From Saururus chinensis (Eukaryota > Streptophyta > Magnoliopsida > Piperales > Saururaceae), in the NCBI GenBank assembly GCA_035235625.1, contig CP141146.1, positions 9,232,501-9,296,500 of the forward strand: a stretch of 64,000 nt of DNA, read 5' to 3'. Position 1 is the first letter of the stretch. Every line of letters starts with the position of its first letter. The notes beneath the pieces are model-generated. The model was not told where the DNA came from. It did no database searches and was given only the letters and a program-made list of their open reading frames with translations. Made by a program: the position numbers and the translations under genes. Below, piece after piece: positions 36,350-47,916 of this stretch.

Positions 36350-36948
36350 TCAACTATGGTGATTCTTCCTTGAAGAACTCCCCAATGACAACCTCCCATG
36401 AGCTAGAAACTTCAGTTTAAGGCTACTCTGCCCAGTGTTCTTCCGCATTGCCTCCTCATTGGCATTGGGCATTATTGGATTCCCAACCACATGAGCCATC
36501 ACATAGAACACATTTGCCACCTTTTGGTTCGATGAAGTCATCTCTACCCCAGTTACATTTAGGCCTTCCTCCTTGAATGTGCATGTCACATCGGCCAAGA
36601 GGCCTTATCGATCTAGTGCTTCTATCTCAAGCATCACACCCACACCCTATTCAGTAGCCACACCACAAATATTCTTAGTTAACCTTCCCGAAAAAAACTT
36701 AAGCTGCCAAGGGATAACTTCTATATTAGCACATGAGCACATTACTAGATTAATTCCACATACAAATTATGCATCAAGAAACAGAATCTGAACCTCCAAC
36801 TCTCCAACTTAATGGATCATATATTTCATACAAGAATTAAGCTTGACAAATATGGTTGATTATGGTTTGATACAATTAAACCTACCTCAAATGCTCTTCT
36901 TTGGATAGCGGCCTGCAAACACTTGATCAGTTGCTCCTCTTCAGGCCA
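36350..36948 (-). pseudogene. ACR: ACR-D: truncated 3' fragment of an ACR gene
   Basis: Only the end of exon 6 (about 36892-36948, EEEQLIKCLQAAIQRRAFE, donor GTAGGT) and the terminal exon (36350 to about 36656) remain. In the ACT4 loop the expected DRPGLL reads DR-stop-GLL: a TAA at 36605-36607 replaces the Pro codon. The rest is well kept (LADVTCTFKEEGLNVTG, ANVFYVMAHV). No ACR exon occurs above 36950, where an unrelated sequence begins abruptly. The 3' flank near 36090-36160 still resembles those of the intact genes. The fragment can encode only part of one ACT domain and is not functional as an ACR. It lies between the A-C and E-F subgroups; the residues resemble A-C slightly more. Confidence 0.85.
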
Positions 36949-38266
36949 AGGCTAGCCGGGCGGAAGCCGGTGGCTAGTGATGGCACCATCTCTGGCCTCA
37001 CAGAAGGAAGGGGCAGTTTCTCCCTTTTGTTATGCCCTTGATCGGGAGTGCTGAGGTGCGCCCAATCCGATTTTATTAATTTTTTTCTTTTTTCTTTCTC
37101 TCCTCTCTTCTGTTTCTATTATCCTTTGTGTCTCTTCATTTTCTCTACCATTTTCACATCGAAAATTTCTATTGCACATTGAGGCCCATCACCTGCGACT
37201 AAATACCACTCCTGACCCTACAATTACGAATATCAAGGTTAATTACGAAAATAAATATGCCAAAGCATCAAGTTTCTTGGTAAAAAATACGAGTAAAAAA
37301 TAGCAAAAAATTTACAAAAAATTCAAGGATATTACATTGATAAACTAGACTCGAAGTAGTTTGACTACTGTTAGTAGGGACCAATGTGTCATTGGTGGTG
37401 TCAATGGCCATCAACAACGATACCGATATGTCAATGGGATGACCGATAAAATTTGAGTATGTGCTTTCAAAGTGATGTTTTTACATATCCTTTTGCCATT
37501 GATGAGGAGTATTTTGGTATATTTTACTTGTTTGATGAATGTTAGTAAACATTGAATGACATGATAAAATGGATGTAAGAGAAGGACAATGAGAAAGGAT
37601 TATTGCATAAAAAATGTAAGTAATTATTGTAACACATTATAAAATATATATGGGAAGGGGTTAAAGTAAACCCTAGATTTGGGCTCCATGTATGGGTCTG
37701 TTTGGTAACATAGTGGGTATTGTTTGTGGGCCTTCTACCTCAGGCTTTGGTGTTGGTTCGAAATACAAACACTATCTTTGGGCATACCAAAAGGGTAGTG
37801 ACTTTAACTGGTTAATGAATGATATAGAAGGTCATGAGTACATAGTATCATAGTGGACTCTAAAAGTAGGTAAGTTAGTCATGTAGAGGGGTCATGATAT
37901 GAAAAAAGATCATTGGTTTCTAGCTCCCCCAAGCTTGGGAGTTTTATTTGTAGAGCCTCTTCCTTTAGTTGGGGAGTTAGTTTGAATGAGTTATAGTTTT
38001 AGAAGAAACATAACTCATTGTAGCACAATAAAGGAGTTCTTGGTAATTATGGAAGGCTGAGAATCTAGACCATTTAGGTTCATGAAGCCTTAGCTTCATG
38101 GTGTGGATGAAGGGGGATATAGTTTTTAGAAAGAGTATGAAGTCGCATCATGGGCGGTACACATATTCAAGGAGTTGTGGAGATCTCCTTGATGTTACCA
38201 TTGGGATTAATTTATTTTCACTTATTTGTGTCCCATGTCATTAGCATCACAAGTTAATAGATTAAG

Positions 38267-38327
<61 letters not shown>

Positions 38328-39878
38328 AAATACACTATTAGCATAATAGATTGTGGTGTGGTTTCTTGTTTAGCTGTACCACTAGATATATTTGTGTACT
38401 CCACATCTGTGTGGTGCACTTACTTTGCATGAATAAAGTTTTTTTTTGAATTATATGCAGCAAGGATGACACTGGTAGGAAATTTAGCATGTCTAAATGC
38501 TATCTTACTTATAGGCGAATAATTATAAGCACATGAATGTCAATCTATTTCTCCATTGATGTTGCATGATATTCGGACATGTATTTGAGTAATGCCATGT
38601 TCAATTTATGATGTAGTTTGACCTTGATTATTATTGTACTCTAATTTAATATTCATATTGTTAAATTATAATATTTTAAAATTCTTTTTTTATAAAAATC
38701 TACAACAAAAATATGAACAATTGCTCCATAATTCAAATCTCATGTAAAGAATATATTGGGGATGAATTACTTGTTTTTCGAAACTACGAATATCAAACAA
38801 GCTACATAACATCAATTATTAAACCATTCATAAAGAAAATAGGTCTTGCCAGATGACATGCTCATGAAACATAATATATATTCCAATAGTAAAAAATTGG
38901 CATGTGCCTATAGTCATCTAGATAGACTAATAGTTCAAATAGAGAAAATTAGAAATCATACACTTGCTAAGAAGTTTAAAAATTGTCCCCGCCTTGCACC
39001 CCAATGCCATCTGGATTCTTAATTATCTCATGAACCTATATCACGAAGATGCTAAGAATACAAATATACCTAGTGCGATGGCTAAATAAGAACAATATAC
39101 ATTGACAATATAGCAAACAATTCAAACATTATAAAAAGATTGATGAACATATAACAAGCAAAATAAAAGAATCACTATAATATCGTGGCAATGTTCAGAA
39201 GTTCAACCACACCTCACTAGAATATGCTATGGGAAACTGCTTAGCTTTAGACTTCTATTGAAACTTTTGCCAAGCTACATCCATGTTATGAAACTAAGTC
39301 CTATAAGGGCTCATGGCCCAAGTAGTCATGATTCTTGACTTCCATGATCAAGATCACCTTTGTTACGCTACACTAGATCATTCATTTTTTTATGTGATGG
39401 TTCGTTTGAACCTAATTCCAAGGTTAGAGGAGATACTTTACAAAAAAACTCCCACTTTCAGAGAGTCAAAGACCCATGGTCTTATTTCATACCATGACTT
39501 TCATTTACATGGCTAAAATGACTCACATTCGGAGCCAACTCGACTCTAAGAGATATGTCCTGATGTGTCAAAATGCATTAGTCAGAGGGGACTATCTATT
39601 TTAAGGATTCACGTGAGCACACACATCCACACATAGGGTTTACTTACCCCATTATCATGCATGTACTTATTATCATGTGTCACATACCCATAATACACAA
39701 AAACCATATTACATATCTCATAAATAGCATATACTATAGTAAAAACCATACTTAAAAATAATAAATTGGTGCACCATTGGTAACCCCATCGATGTGTCGG
39801 CTAAGGTGTTGATGACCATTGATGTCCCCATCAATGTGTCAAATACTTACATATAGTGATGAGCTTTGGAACAACGAT
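36949..39878. other. Intergenic, no gene recognised
   Basis: Begins with GC-richer sequence (36949-37080) that truncates ACR-D and may be the end of an unidentified insertion. A (TA)n microsatellite lies at 38271-38323. Words such as GATGTGTCGG and CGATG recur at 37390-37440, 39780-39840 and 41030-41080. No coding evidence. Confidence 0.5.
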
Positions 39879-40866
39879 GCACATACATAGTTAGCCATGT
39901 TAGGACACTTAGTTGCCTAGCATGTATTTGGAGATTTAAGATGTCCCCTCTGCCTAAATAGTGTTGGAGAGTTTTGTGGAGTGTTTTGGGTCCTTTTGGT
40001 AAACTTTGGAGGGACCATGACCATATAACCACTTTGGCTGCTACTTTAGTAGAATGCAAGAAATCCCTTATGCTATATAAGGGGGACTTGATGAGCTAAA
40101 ATGTATGAGCTATTGGTATGATGTCTAGCCTTATAGCTGGTTGCTGAAAATGTAATAAAAGGCTGGCTTGGTTGCTAGACATCATGCTAAAGCCCCATCG
40201 AATTTTTTTGAAATGATACCCTTATTCTCATGCCTTCTGGCTAGTTTATCACCTACTTTGATTTTCATGTTTATGTAAAATATATACATGAATGGTTCCT
40301 AGATTATAACTGCAACCTCCCTTTTTTTGTATCCATCTCACATCAATAACTCACCCCCTTCCCCTATAAGTAGTTTTAGACAAGTTTCCTTTAAAGTGAA
40401 TGCCTAAACGACAAATATAGCTCGTAATAATCTATCTTTTGAGGTATATGGCGATTCTTTCATTGTCCGAGGCGTTAATTTACCTGCTAAAATATTGCAT
40501 GTCTCGACCCAAGATCCCAGCATCACAATTCCATTTTTCGATGGGGCTCTTGGCATGATTACTAGTAACCCAACCAACCCTTTGTTGCATTTCCGATAGT
40601 CAGCTGCAAGGCTAGGCATCATACTAACAACTCATACATTTTAGCTCACCAAGTCCCCCCCATATAGCATAAGAGATTTTTTGCATTCTACTAGAGTGGC
40701 AGCCAAAGTGGTTGTAAGGGCATGGTCCCTCTAAAGTTTACCCAGCGGTCCCAAAATACTCCACAAGACTCTCCAACACTATTTAGGGGAGGGGACATCT
40801 TAAAACTCCAAATACATGCTAGATGACCAAGTGTCCCAACATGGCCAACTATGTGCGTGCATTCTG
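39879..40866. repeat. Large imperfect inverted repeat (fold-back)
   Basis: Left arm 39879-40206 and right arm 40533-40866 are reverse complements with scattered mismatches: for example AATGTATGAGCT against AGCTCACC...CATACATT regions, CCAAAGTGGTTGTAAGGGC against its complement near 40030, and GATGTCTAGCCTTATAGCTG against CAGCTGCAAGGCTAGGCATC. The spacer is about 325 bases. No ORF of interest lies inside. It could be a fold-back transposon or an inverted duplication able to make a long hairpin RNA. Confidence 0.8.
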
Positions 40867-41668
40867 CAAAATGTTGCACACACATATTATATAACATTGC
40901 GGGCCTTTCCCACAACGCAAGCATACATGATGTACTATGTTGCGGGCAATCTCCACAACACATGCACACTTAGTATACAACCCCCCCCCCCCCCCCATGT
41001 GTGCCCCAGCATGTGTCACAGACAGTAAGTTCAACTATCGATGCCATCACCGACTTGTCGGCACCAACATCGATGTTTGGGACATAAAACAAATAGAAAC
41101 TGAACTGGAACACAAAACACTATTACACTAAAAATGATTCTTAGATTACTTACACCAAAAATCCCATATAATAAACTATGCTTTCAGTCATTTAATCTTC
41201 ATGAATAAAAAATACTCTATTTTATTCTAAGCATGGAAAAAATCTCAAAAAATATCCGCAACATGCATTGAAACATAAAACATATCAACATGCATGTGCT
41301 TTGATCAAATGTATCCATTTAAACCATTAAATAGTTACAAAGTTATCAAAATAATATTTTATCTCAACAATAACACAAGGTCTCTAAAGTTTCATTCCTT
41401 TCTCTGCTTCCTTTGATCTTTGGTGTAAGTCTCTCCCATCGACTTGAAATTAGATTTTGAAAACATTGGGGTTGCAAGGCGTCAAAGGGCATTCATAGGG
41501 GAGCAAGGTAACCAACTCTAGTACATAATTGTACATGTAACCACTTCCTTAAAGCAATTTGAAACCCATCAGTACAACTACAACTGTTCATTGTTCTACC
41601 GATGATTTCAAAGAACTACTGATGTCTTTGCTGACACATCATTTCCTGCCAATATTAGATTATAAGTC
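40867..41668. other. Intergenic with a 16-base C run
   Basis: A homopolymer of 16 C lies at 40981-40996. The remainder is AT-rich with no feature recognised up to the LTR at 41669. Confidence 0.7.
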
Positions 41669-44600
41669 TGTAACGACTCATTTTTCGATTACATCTAACT
41701 TGAAGGGTTAGGCCTAATTGGATAATTTTGGGATAAATTTTAGAGGTTTTCAATGGTTTAAACCTCCATATTTGAGTAGAGTTTGAAGAAACAAATGTAA
41801 CAAATCAAAGAACGGGCGAAACAGAGGACGGGACCGGAAGTTACGACTTCGAGAAGCTTGAAAAATAGGCAGGACCTACTTGGAAAGAACACAAGTTACT
41901 ACTTTAAGTGGGTTAGTATCGAAGGGCTTGTCGATACGAGTCCAACGGTATGAAGAACGCGCGAATCCAAATCCAGGGTAGGAAGTTACGCGCATTTAAA
42001 GGTTTATTTAAAAAAAAATGGTGCGCCGCGGTGCGTGCGGGCGCGATGTGCGACCGGCGTGGCGCGCATCTCTGCGGGTGAGGGCACAATGTGCGCCATT
42101 TCGGTGGGCGCAGGCGCGACTCGCGCCATTTCGGCGGGCACCACCGCCATTTTTGGCAGCGTAGCGCCGCGGTTTTGGTGCGGCTCGGGTCTATAAATAC
42201 CCGATTCTTCCCGTTTTTTATTCAGGTCTTCTCCTCCCCTGTTTCTGACAGTTCTGAGTTCGATTAAGGCCATTCAAGACCTGTTTCCTATAAATTGAGT
42301 ATGCTCTACGCAATGGAGCAGTCCGTTCTTTGAGTTGGAGGCTGTATGATGAGGAAACACCCTAAAGACAAGGAGAGGTTCTGCCCGTTATCTTCGAACA
42401 CCAACCAACTTCGTTTTCTCTGTTTTTGGCCATCATAACTCTGATTTAGTCGATTCAAAAGGCGTTCTTGACTAAATCAAGTGTGTTCTACACGATGGAG
42501 GGTTCCGTTTTCTGAGTTGGCGATCGTATGAGGAGAAAATACCCCGAGACTAGGAGAGGCCCTGTCCATCATCCTCAAACATCAGAGCAAGAAAAAGATA
42601 CCCGGAGCAAGACGGGGTTTTGGCCAAAGTTGCTAGGCCACAACCAGAGAAGCAATCCCAAGTAGGAGAGGTTCTGTCCACTGCCCACAGGCACGGAGAA
42701 CGAGAAGAGTCTCTGATTTTAGCGCACATTTGTACGTAGTTGATAAGTATGAAATATATATCTATTTTATATGCCTTTTTACCTTATTTGCTAATATAGA
42801 TTAGGTTAATTTAGTGTTATTTATAGTTTATTTAGATTAAAATAGATATTAGTACTTTAGTTTAATTATTAATAATTTTGTAGTTATTAGTAGTTTAGAT
42901 ATGTATTTAAATCAAGTTTGAATTTTAATTATATTCTACATGTCTAAAGTATGATATTTTATATTTTGTAGGAAAAATACACTTATCAAGGTACTTGGAC
43001 TATGTTTGAAATAGTTCAAAATAGTCTTGACATGCTTTAAAGTGATTTGGACAACGTTTCGGAGTTATAAACAAGTTGAAAACTAATATAGACATGAAGA
43101 AAAGCTTAATGAACAGAATATGGACTGTCTAGATTGCAGAAACACTGTAGCCGTTCGAACGGGCTGCAGGGCGTTTGAACGGGATAACATGATTTTGAAG
43201 AAAAACTCAGTATAAGCGTTCGAACGGGCATGCAGGGCGTTCGAACGGCATAACGTGCAGTTTCCTTGTTTGACCCAAATTCCAATCCTTTTCATATTAG
43301 ACTTCTTCCTACGGAACTTATGCCTATAAAAAGACATATTTGGCTTAAAATTGGGGGATCCCAGTAGATTTTAGGAAGAGAAAAAGGAATAAGAAGATGG
43401 AAGAGAACTCAAAGCTTTCAATGGAGATTCAAGTGCTTTCTTCTACCATAGAAGGCTAGACTTTTCTTTTACTTAGGAGTTGATGAAGCTATAGATAAGT
43501 TTCAGTTTCTTTTTTTTTTAATTTAGATCTCAGTAGTGAATGATGACAATTGTATGATATGGATTTCCTTTTTAATGGAAGAGCTTTTAATGTTATTCAA
43601 TTCTATGTTGATTTATTGTCTTGTAGATGATAGATTGATGTGGTTTTGATATTTTCATCGATTCTAATTTCTGTGATTTAGATGAGATGTTCATACAATA
43701 GTTTTAATGTTCAGATAATTAATGTCTTGGATGAGTTATACTAAGATTAGATGGGTCATGCCTATAGCTAGTTTAGTGTAGATGATTCGTGCTATTGTCG
43801 AAGATAGTTCATGCCATGGAATTTAATTAATGATTCTTTTTAAAGTAATTCTAGCTTGTAGCTGAGAATACTTGTTCATGTTCACACTAGATTTAGATTA
43901 AAAGTTAAGGAATTGTTATGGTTCTATAGTGGATTCAATTTCCTAAGTAAATTCCATCATATTAATCTCTTGCTTTTAAACTAGTTGATTTCTTTCTTTT
44001 GCTTAATTTAAGTTTAAGTTTGTTTTAATTTTCAATCAGCAAATTCTTCTTTAGATTTAGTGATAATCCATCCGTCCCTGAGGTTCGACAACCCTTAAAT
44101 ACTTATCCTAGTACAATTACCTTGTACACTTGCAAATAGTTTAATTATAAACGATCAGTAGTTTTTCGGTGTAAGACTAGGAATGTATGGAGGCTAAAGG
44201 AAACTTTGTCCCCTACCCTTAGATCCTAAGGGAGGATGCCAAGAAGAAACAAATGCGGGAAGTAAGTAATTCTGATCTCCTGTTTTAATTATAGAACGAC
44301 ATGTGCTAGTTATGTGTGCTATGCTACGATCTATATGTTTGCTATACTTATATGCCATGATGTGTACTTTATATGCCATATTGTATGCTTATATGCTATG
44401 TTGAGTGTGGTCTCCCTCTAGGGAGAGCGAGATGCGTAATATGTGTTTTCGGTCTCGACTCAGTAATAGGAGCAAGACAGGTGTATGTGATTTTGATCTT
44501 GCTCTGTGGTAGAGCGAGATGTACGATTTCATTAATTTATTAACTTCCGCTTGACTCCGATATATAACGAGTTTTTGTATACTTTTGATTAAATATTTGG

Positions 44601-44974
44601 AGATACATATTTTATACATATAATTTTGTCATGCTTGATGTATGTAGTAGCCGTTAGGCAGAATTACGTCCGGATCCAATCATGTTGGAATAATATCCAA
44701 TATGTACGTAGGCAACTAACGACAAGGCAATGTTGGCCCGATCCAAATTATTTATAATAATATGTTTTATTCTATTTTACACACAACGAACTATGAAGCT
44801 TCGTTGGGTGTATGTGTCTGTTTCAACCTGAGTTTACGTACGGAGAAGCCTTGAAGCTCCGTAGTGCGTAGACAAACGTTCTACTTCTCGCACACAGATG
44901 TTGATTCCTGATTCAAGAAAAGAAAAATTTTCTATTAGTGATTTTGTGGACCCGGCTCGGGTCGGGTCATTACA
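41669..44974 (+). mobile_element. Candidate solo LTR interrupted by a nested LTR
   Basis: Ends are TGTAACGACTC and GGGTCATTACA, flanked by AAGTC and AGGTC (one mismatch). A TATA box (TATAAATAC, 42192-42200) precedes a GC-rich leader. Removing the nested 1.4-kb element leaves about 1.9 kb. No retroelement coding sequence is seen. Bases 42000-42170 are unusually GC-rich and carry repeats of GGCGCANNNTGCGCCATTT type. Confidence 0.65.
42741..44157 (+). mobile_element. Nested solo LTR with perfect 5-bp TSD
   Basis: Begins TGATAAGTATG, ends AAACGATCA, and is flanked on both sides by GTAGT (42736-42740 and 44158-44162). It has a TATA-like TATAAAAAG near 43325. The 3' portion CCCTGAGGTTCGACAACCC and CTTGTACACTTGCAAATAG is of the kind seen in plant Ty3/gypsy LTRs. 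Near 43150-43250 the palindrome CGTTCGAACG occurs in repeated form. The perfect TSD and lack of internal region support a solo LTR younger than its host LTR. Confidence 0.8.
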
Positions 44975-47916
44975 AGGTCCCCCTGGACATGTCGACACCT
45001 ACCAATAGAAACCTTGTGAGTTTGTCAACATGACTGTCCATGTGCCGGTGTCACGCCAATGATACAAAAGATTAATAATTTAAAAATAAATAAGCTCACA
45101 TTTCTAGATATATAAATTGCCTCAAAAATTCTGGATGACACATATGTTCAAAAAATAAGTAGCTTGCAACTCGAGATATCTTTATAGGTGTTTTGATAAA
45201 AAAAATATTTTTATTTTTTTATTTACAAAAAAAAAAATCTTGTGGCATACAAAGAGGAGAAGGGGAGGAAGAGGTTGTGGAGGCAGAGACACAAGGAAGA
45301 TAATTATGTTAAGTGGGCCAATGAAATAAAATATACTATATGAGAATGACAATTTAAACATTTCTTGAGGGGTTCACACGGGGTCATTTCTAGAAATACT
45401 CAAAAATCGGTAATATTATAAGGAATACATCTGAGAGCTATTTTTTTATAAAATATTAGAAAAGAAAAAAATGTCATTGTAGGTCCAAGTCAGCCACGTG
45501 CGTGTCCACGTCAGTGACATGAACACATTTCTAATGGGGTGGACTGGAGGGAACTTCTACTTGAGAGTTTGGAAGATGCATGATGGTGAAGTTTCACCAG
45601 CACTCCGTCAGCCATCGATCAGAGCATTCATTAGCACACGCCCCTCACCCAAAAACACATGCCCCTCACTCATTAGTGTATGCCCTTCGCACATAATCTA
45701 TGTGTACGAACCTACATTAGCGGAGAACGGGTGCACCGTTCATCTCTCATGATCCATAGACGATGGAAGAACTTTCTTCGTACCATCCTAATTGCCCTTG
45801 TTACAGAATAAATACAGACGCTGGGAAGGGGAGGACGGTTGTCAATTCGATTTGTAAACATCATGTAATGGGGAAGTGATAAGGATTTCAATGGTTGAAT
45901 TCGGGCACCCTTAATGTGATAGGCCCATGCATAATTTGCAAGTCATTTACTGCGGTAACCTGTCCAAACTTTGGCCAGGAACTCTAGCAAAACAAAAGAA
46001 GAAAACTAGTGAATATTGAATACAGTTTTCGTGCTGCTTAAGAACAAAGATAAGTAATCTCTTACATTTTACCATTATTTTTTAACGTACTATTGATTAA
46101 GTGAAATGGGCATGCATTTGCCCCATTGAATGGCTTCAATGTGTGTAAAGGACATTCTTGATAAGACCTTGATGATATTTTATCTCAGGTAGAGGGATCT
46201 AGCTTTGAGAACCAATCATTTTAACGTTGAAACTTTACGCAACGGCTGATGCGAATCATACCAAAAAAACAACCCTAATCACTTTGTCCTTTTTATCAAA
46301 TTTCATCCACAAAGTGTGAACATGCTTCTTAAATATTCAACATCATAATGTCATTAATGGGAATAGGTTTCCTTGCACCTCAAGAATCAGTTGATTGTGC
46401 TTTCACAACCCAATTCTTTTCTCATGCTGCCCCAACGTTAAGCTGCAGTTTACCCTTCTATGAAATTTCCGTTACACATACTCACTGAATTGGTGGCGTT
46501 ACATTCAACAATTTGAACAAAAACTCCTTTTTTCAGAAGGAAAATTAGTTCAATACCTAAGATACAAAGCCAACGGAATACCAGTCCCTAGTCCAGATAC
46601 AGTTACACAACACATGAAAGTGAAGTTTAGAGACTCATCAAACTATAGTTAAGAAATGGAAGATGCTTTAGAAGTAAGTTACAAATATTAGGAGAAGTCA
46701 TTTTGATGCTAAATTCCACCGGGATTAGTCTCCTGACCATAATTTTGTGAAGCCCATATAATGGTATTAGCCCATATAACTATAGAAGCATTCCAATTGA
46801 AAACTAAAAGTTAATCTAATCCAACCGGAAGAGAAGGTTGTGTTGTTTAGATTTGAAATCCGATAAATAGACCAAAATGCTTTTACTAGAACACCATCCT
46901 AAAGGCTTATCATGCACGAGAAGAGAGGGGAGGGAGGCCCATGAGATGCGAAATTTAAATTCGAAAAAAGTCCATCTTTGACTTAGGAATGAAGAATAGT
47001 ACTCTTTTTCTCAAATATAGCTATTAATATAGGATCAAGGGCATATTTTCTTACTCCATTTGTAAAAAAAGTATATTCTATATTAGTAACTTTAATTCAT
47101 TAAATTTAAGTAGTTAGGTACTTAAAAAAGAATATAACAAGCTTATTTTTCTTTCTCTTTTATGTAAGTTTTACCATTCGATAAAATTATTATTTTTTTA
47201 AATAGGAGTATTTTTTTGGTAAAAAATATGTGTCTTTAGTTTCTAGCCAGTTCTTACACCCTAAGAATTTAGGTGTACATACCCATTCAAGTCCACGGGA
47301 AGACATATGAACTAAGGTGGTTACAAGTGGGTTAGTAATTGTTGAAAAATAATATTTTTATATTAAAAATTTGCACATAAATTTTAATTAATCTAGATAA
47401 GTTAAGTGAGCTCATGTGAACTTTTTACGAGTTCAGTTATAAAATCTAATCAAAACACTTGTGTAAAATATTGTAAATATTTTAATTGTGAGTATGTTAG
47501 GTGATCACAACGCCGTAGACTAGTGTGGTTACCACATTAATAGCTAGTGGGTCGTTGCCACACTAGAGGCATAGTGGGTGGCTGCTATAGTAATGGGCTA
47601 GCAGGCGGTTACTTCACTAGTTTGCAGTTTCCACACTAGAGAGTTAGTAGGAGTAATAAGCCTAGCAGTGTGTTATGGCAGAGCATACTATCCATAACAT
47701 GTTTTGGAACACACAGACATGTGAGTGTGTTATATACTAATTGTGTATGTGATCCTTGCAATACATGTATACAGGGTATACAATGTTATAGAAAGTTCAA
47801 GAGTATCTAATAATTATAAAATATTATATTTATACAAATAAATTAAGTAATACAGAATTAAACATCTCAAGAGCATCTAACATATATTCTACAGAATACT
47901 TAGTGCCTCCCATGAA
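44975..47916. other. Intergenic between LTR and ACR-E, no gene
   Basis: AT-rich DNA with an isolated ORF at 45498-45752 lacking recognisable domains. A MITE copy lies at 47051-47210 (TTACTCCATTTG to AATAGGAGTA). 47800-47900 is probably the ACR-E 3' flank. Confidence 0.55.
47051..47210 (+). mobile_element. Stowaway-like MITE downstream of ACR-E
   Basis: Shares GTTAGGTACTTAAAAAAGAA and GTAAGTTTTACCATTCGATA with the family and ends AATAGGAGTA. It lies about 700 bases beyond the ACR-E stop codon. Confidence 0.6.

Noticed and set aside
45498..45752. 84-residue plus-strand ORF
   Set aside because: No recognisable motif and no supporting exons; length is expected by chance.
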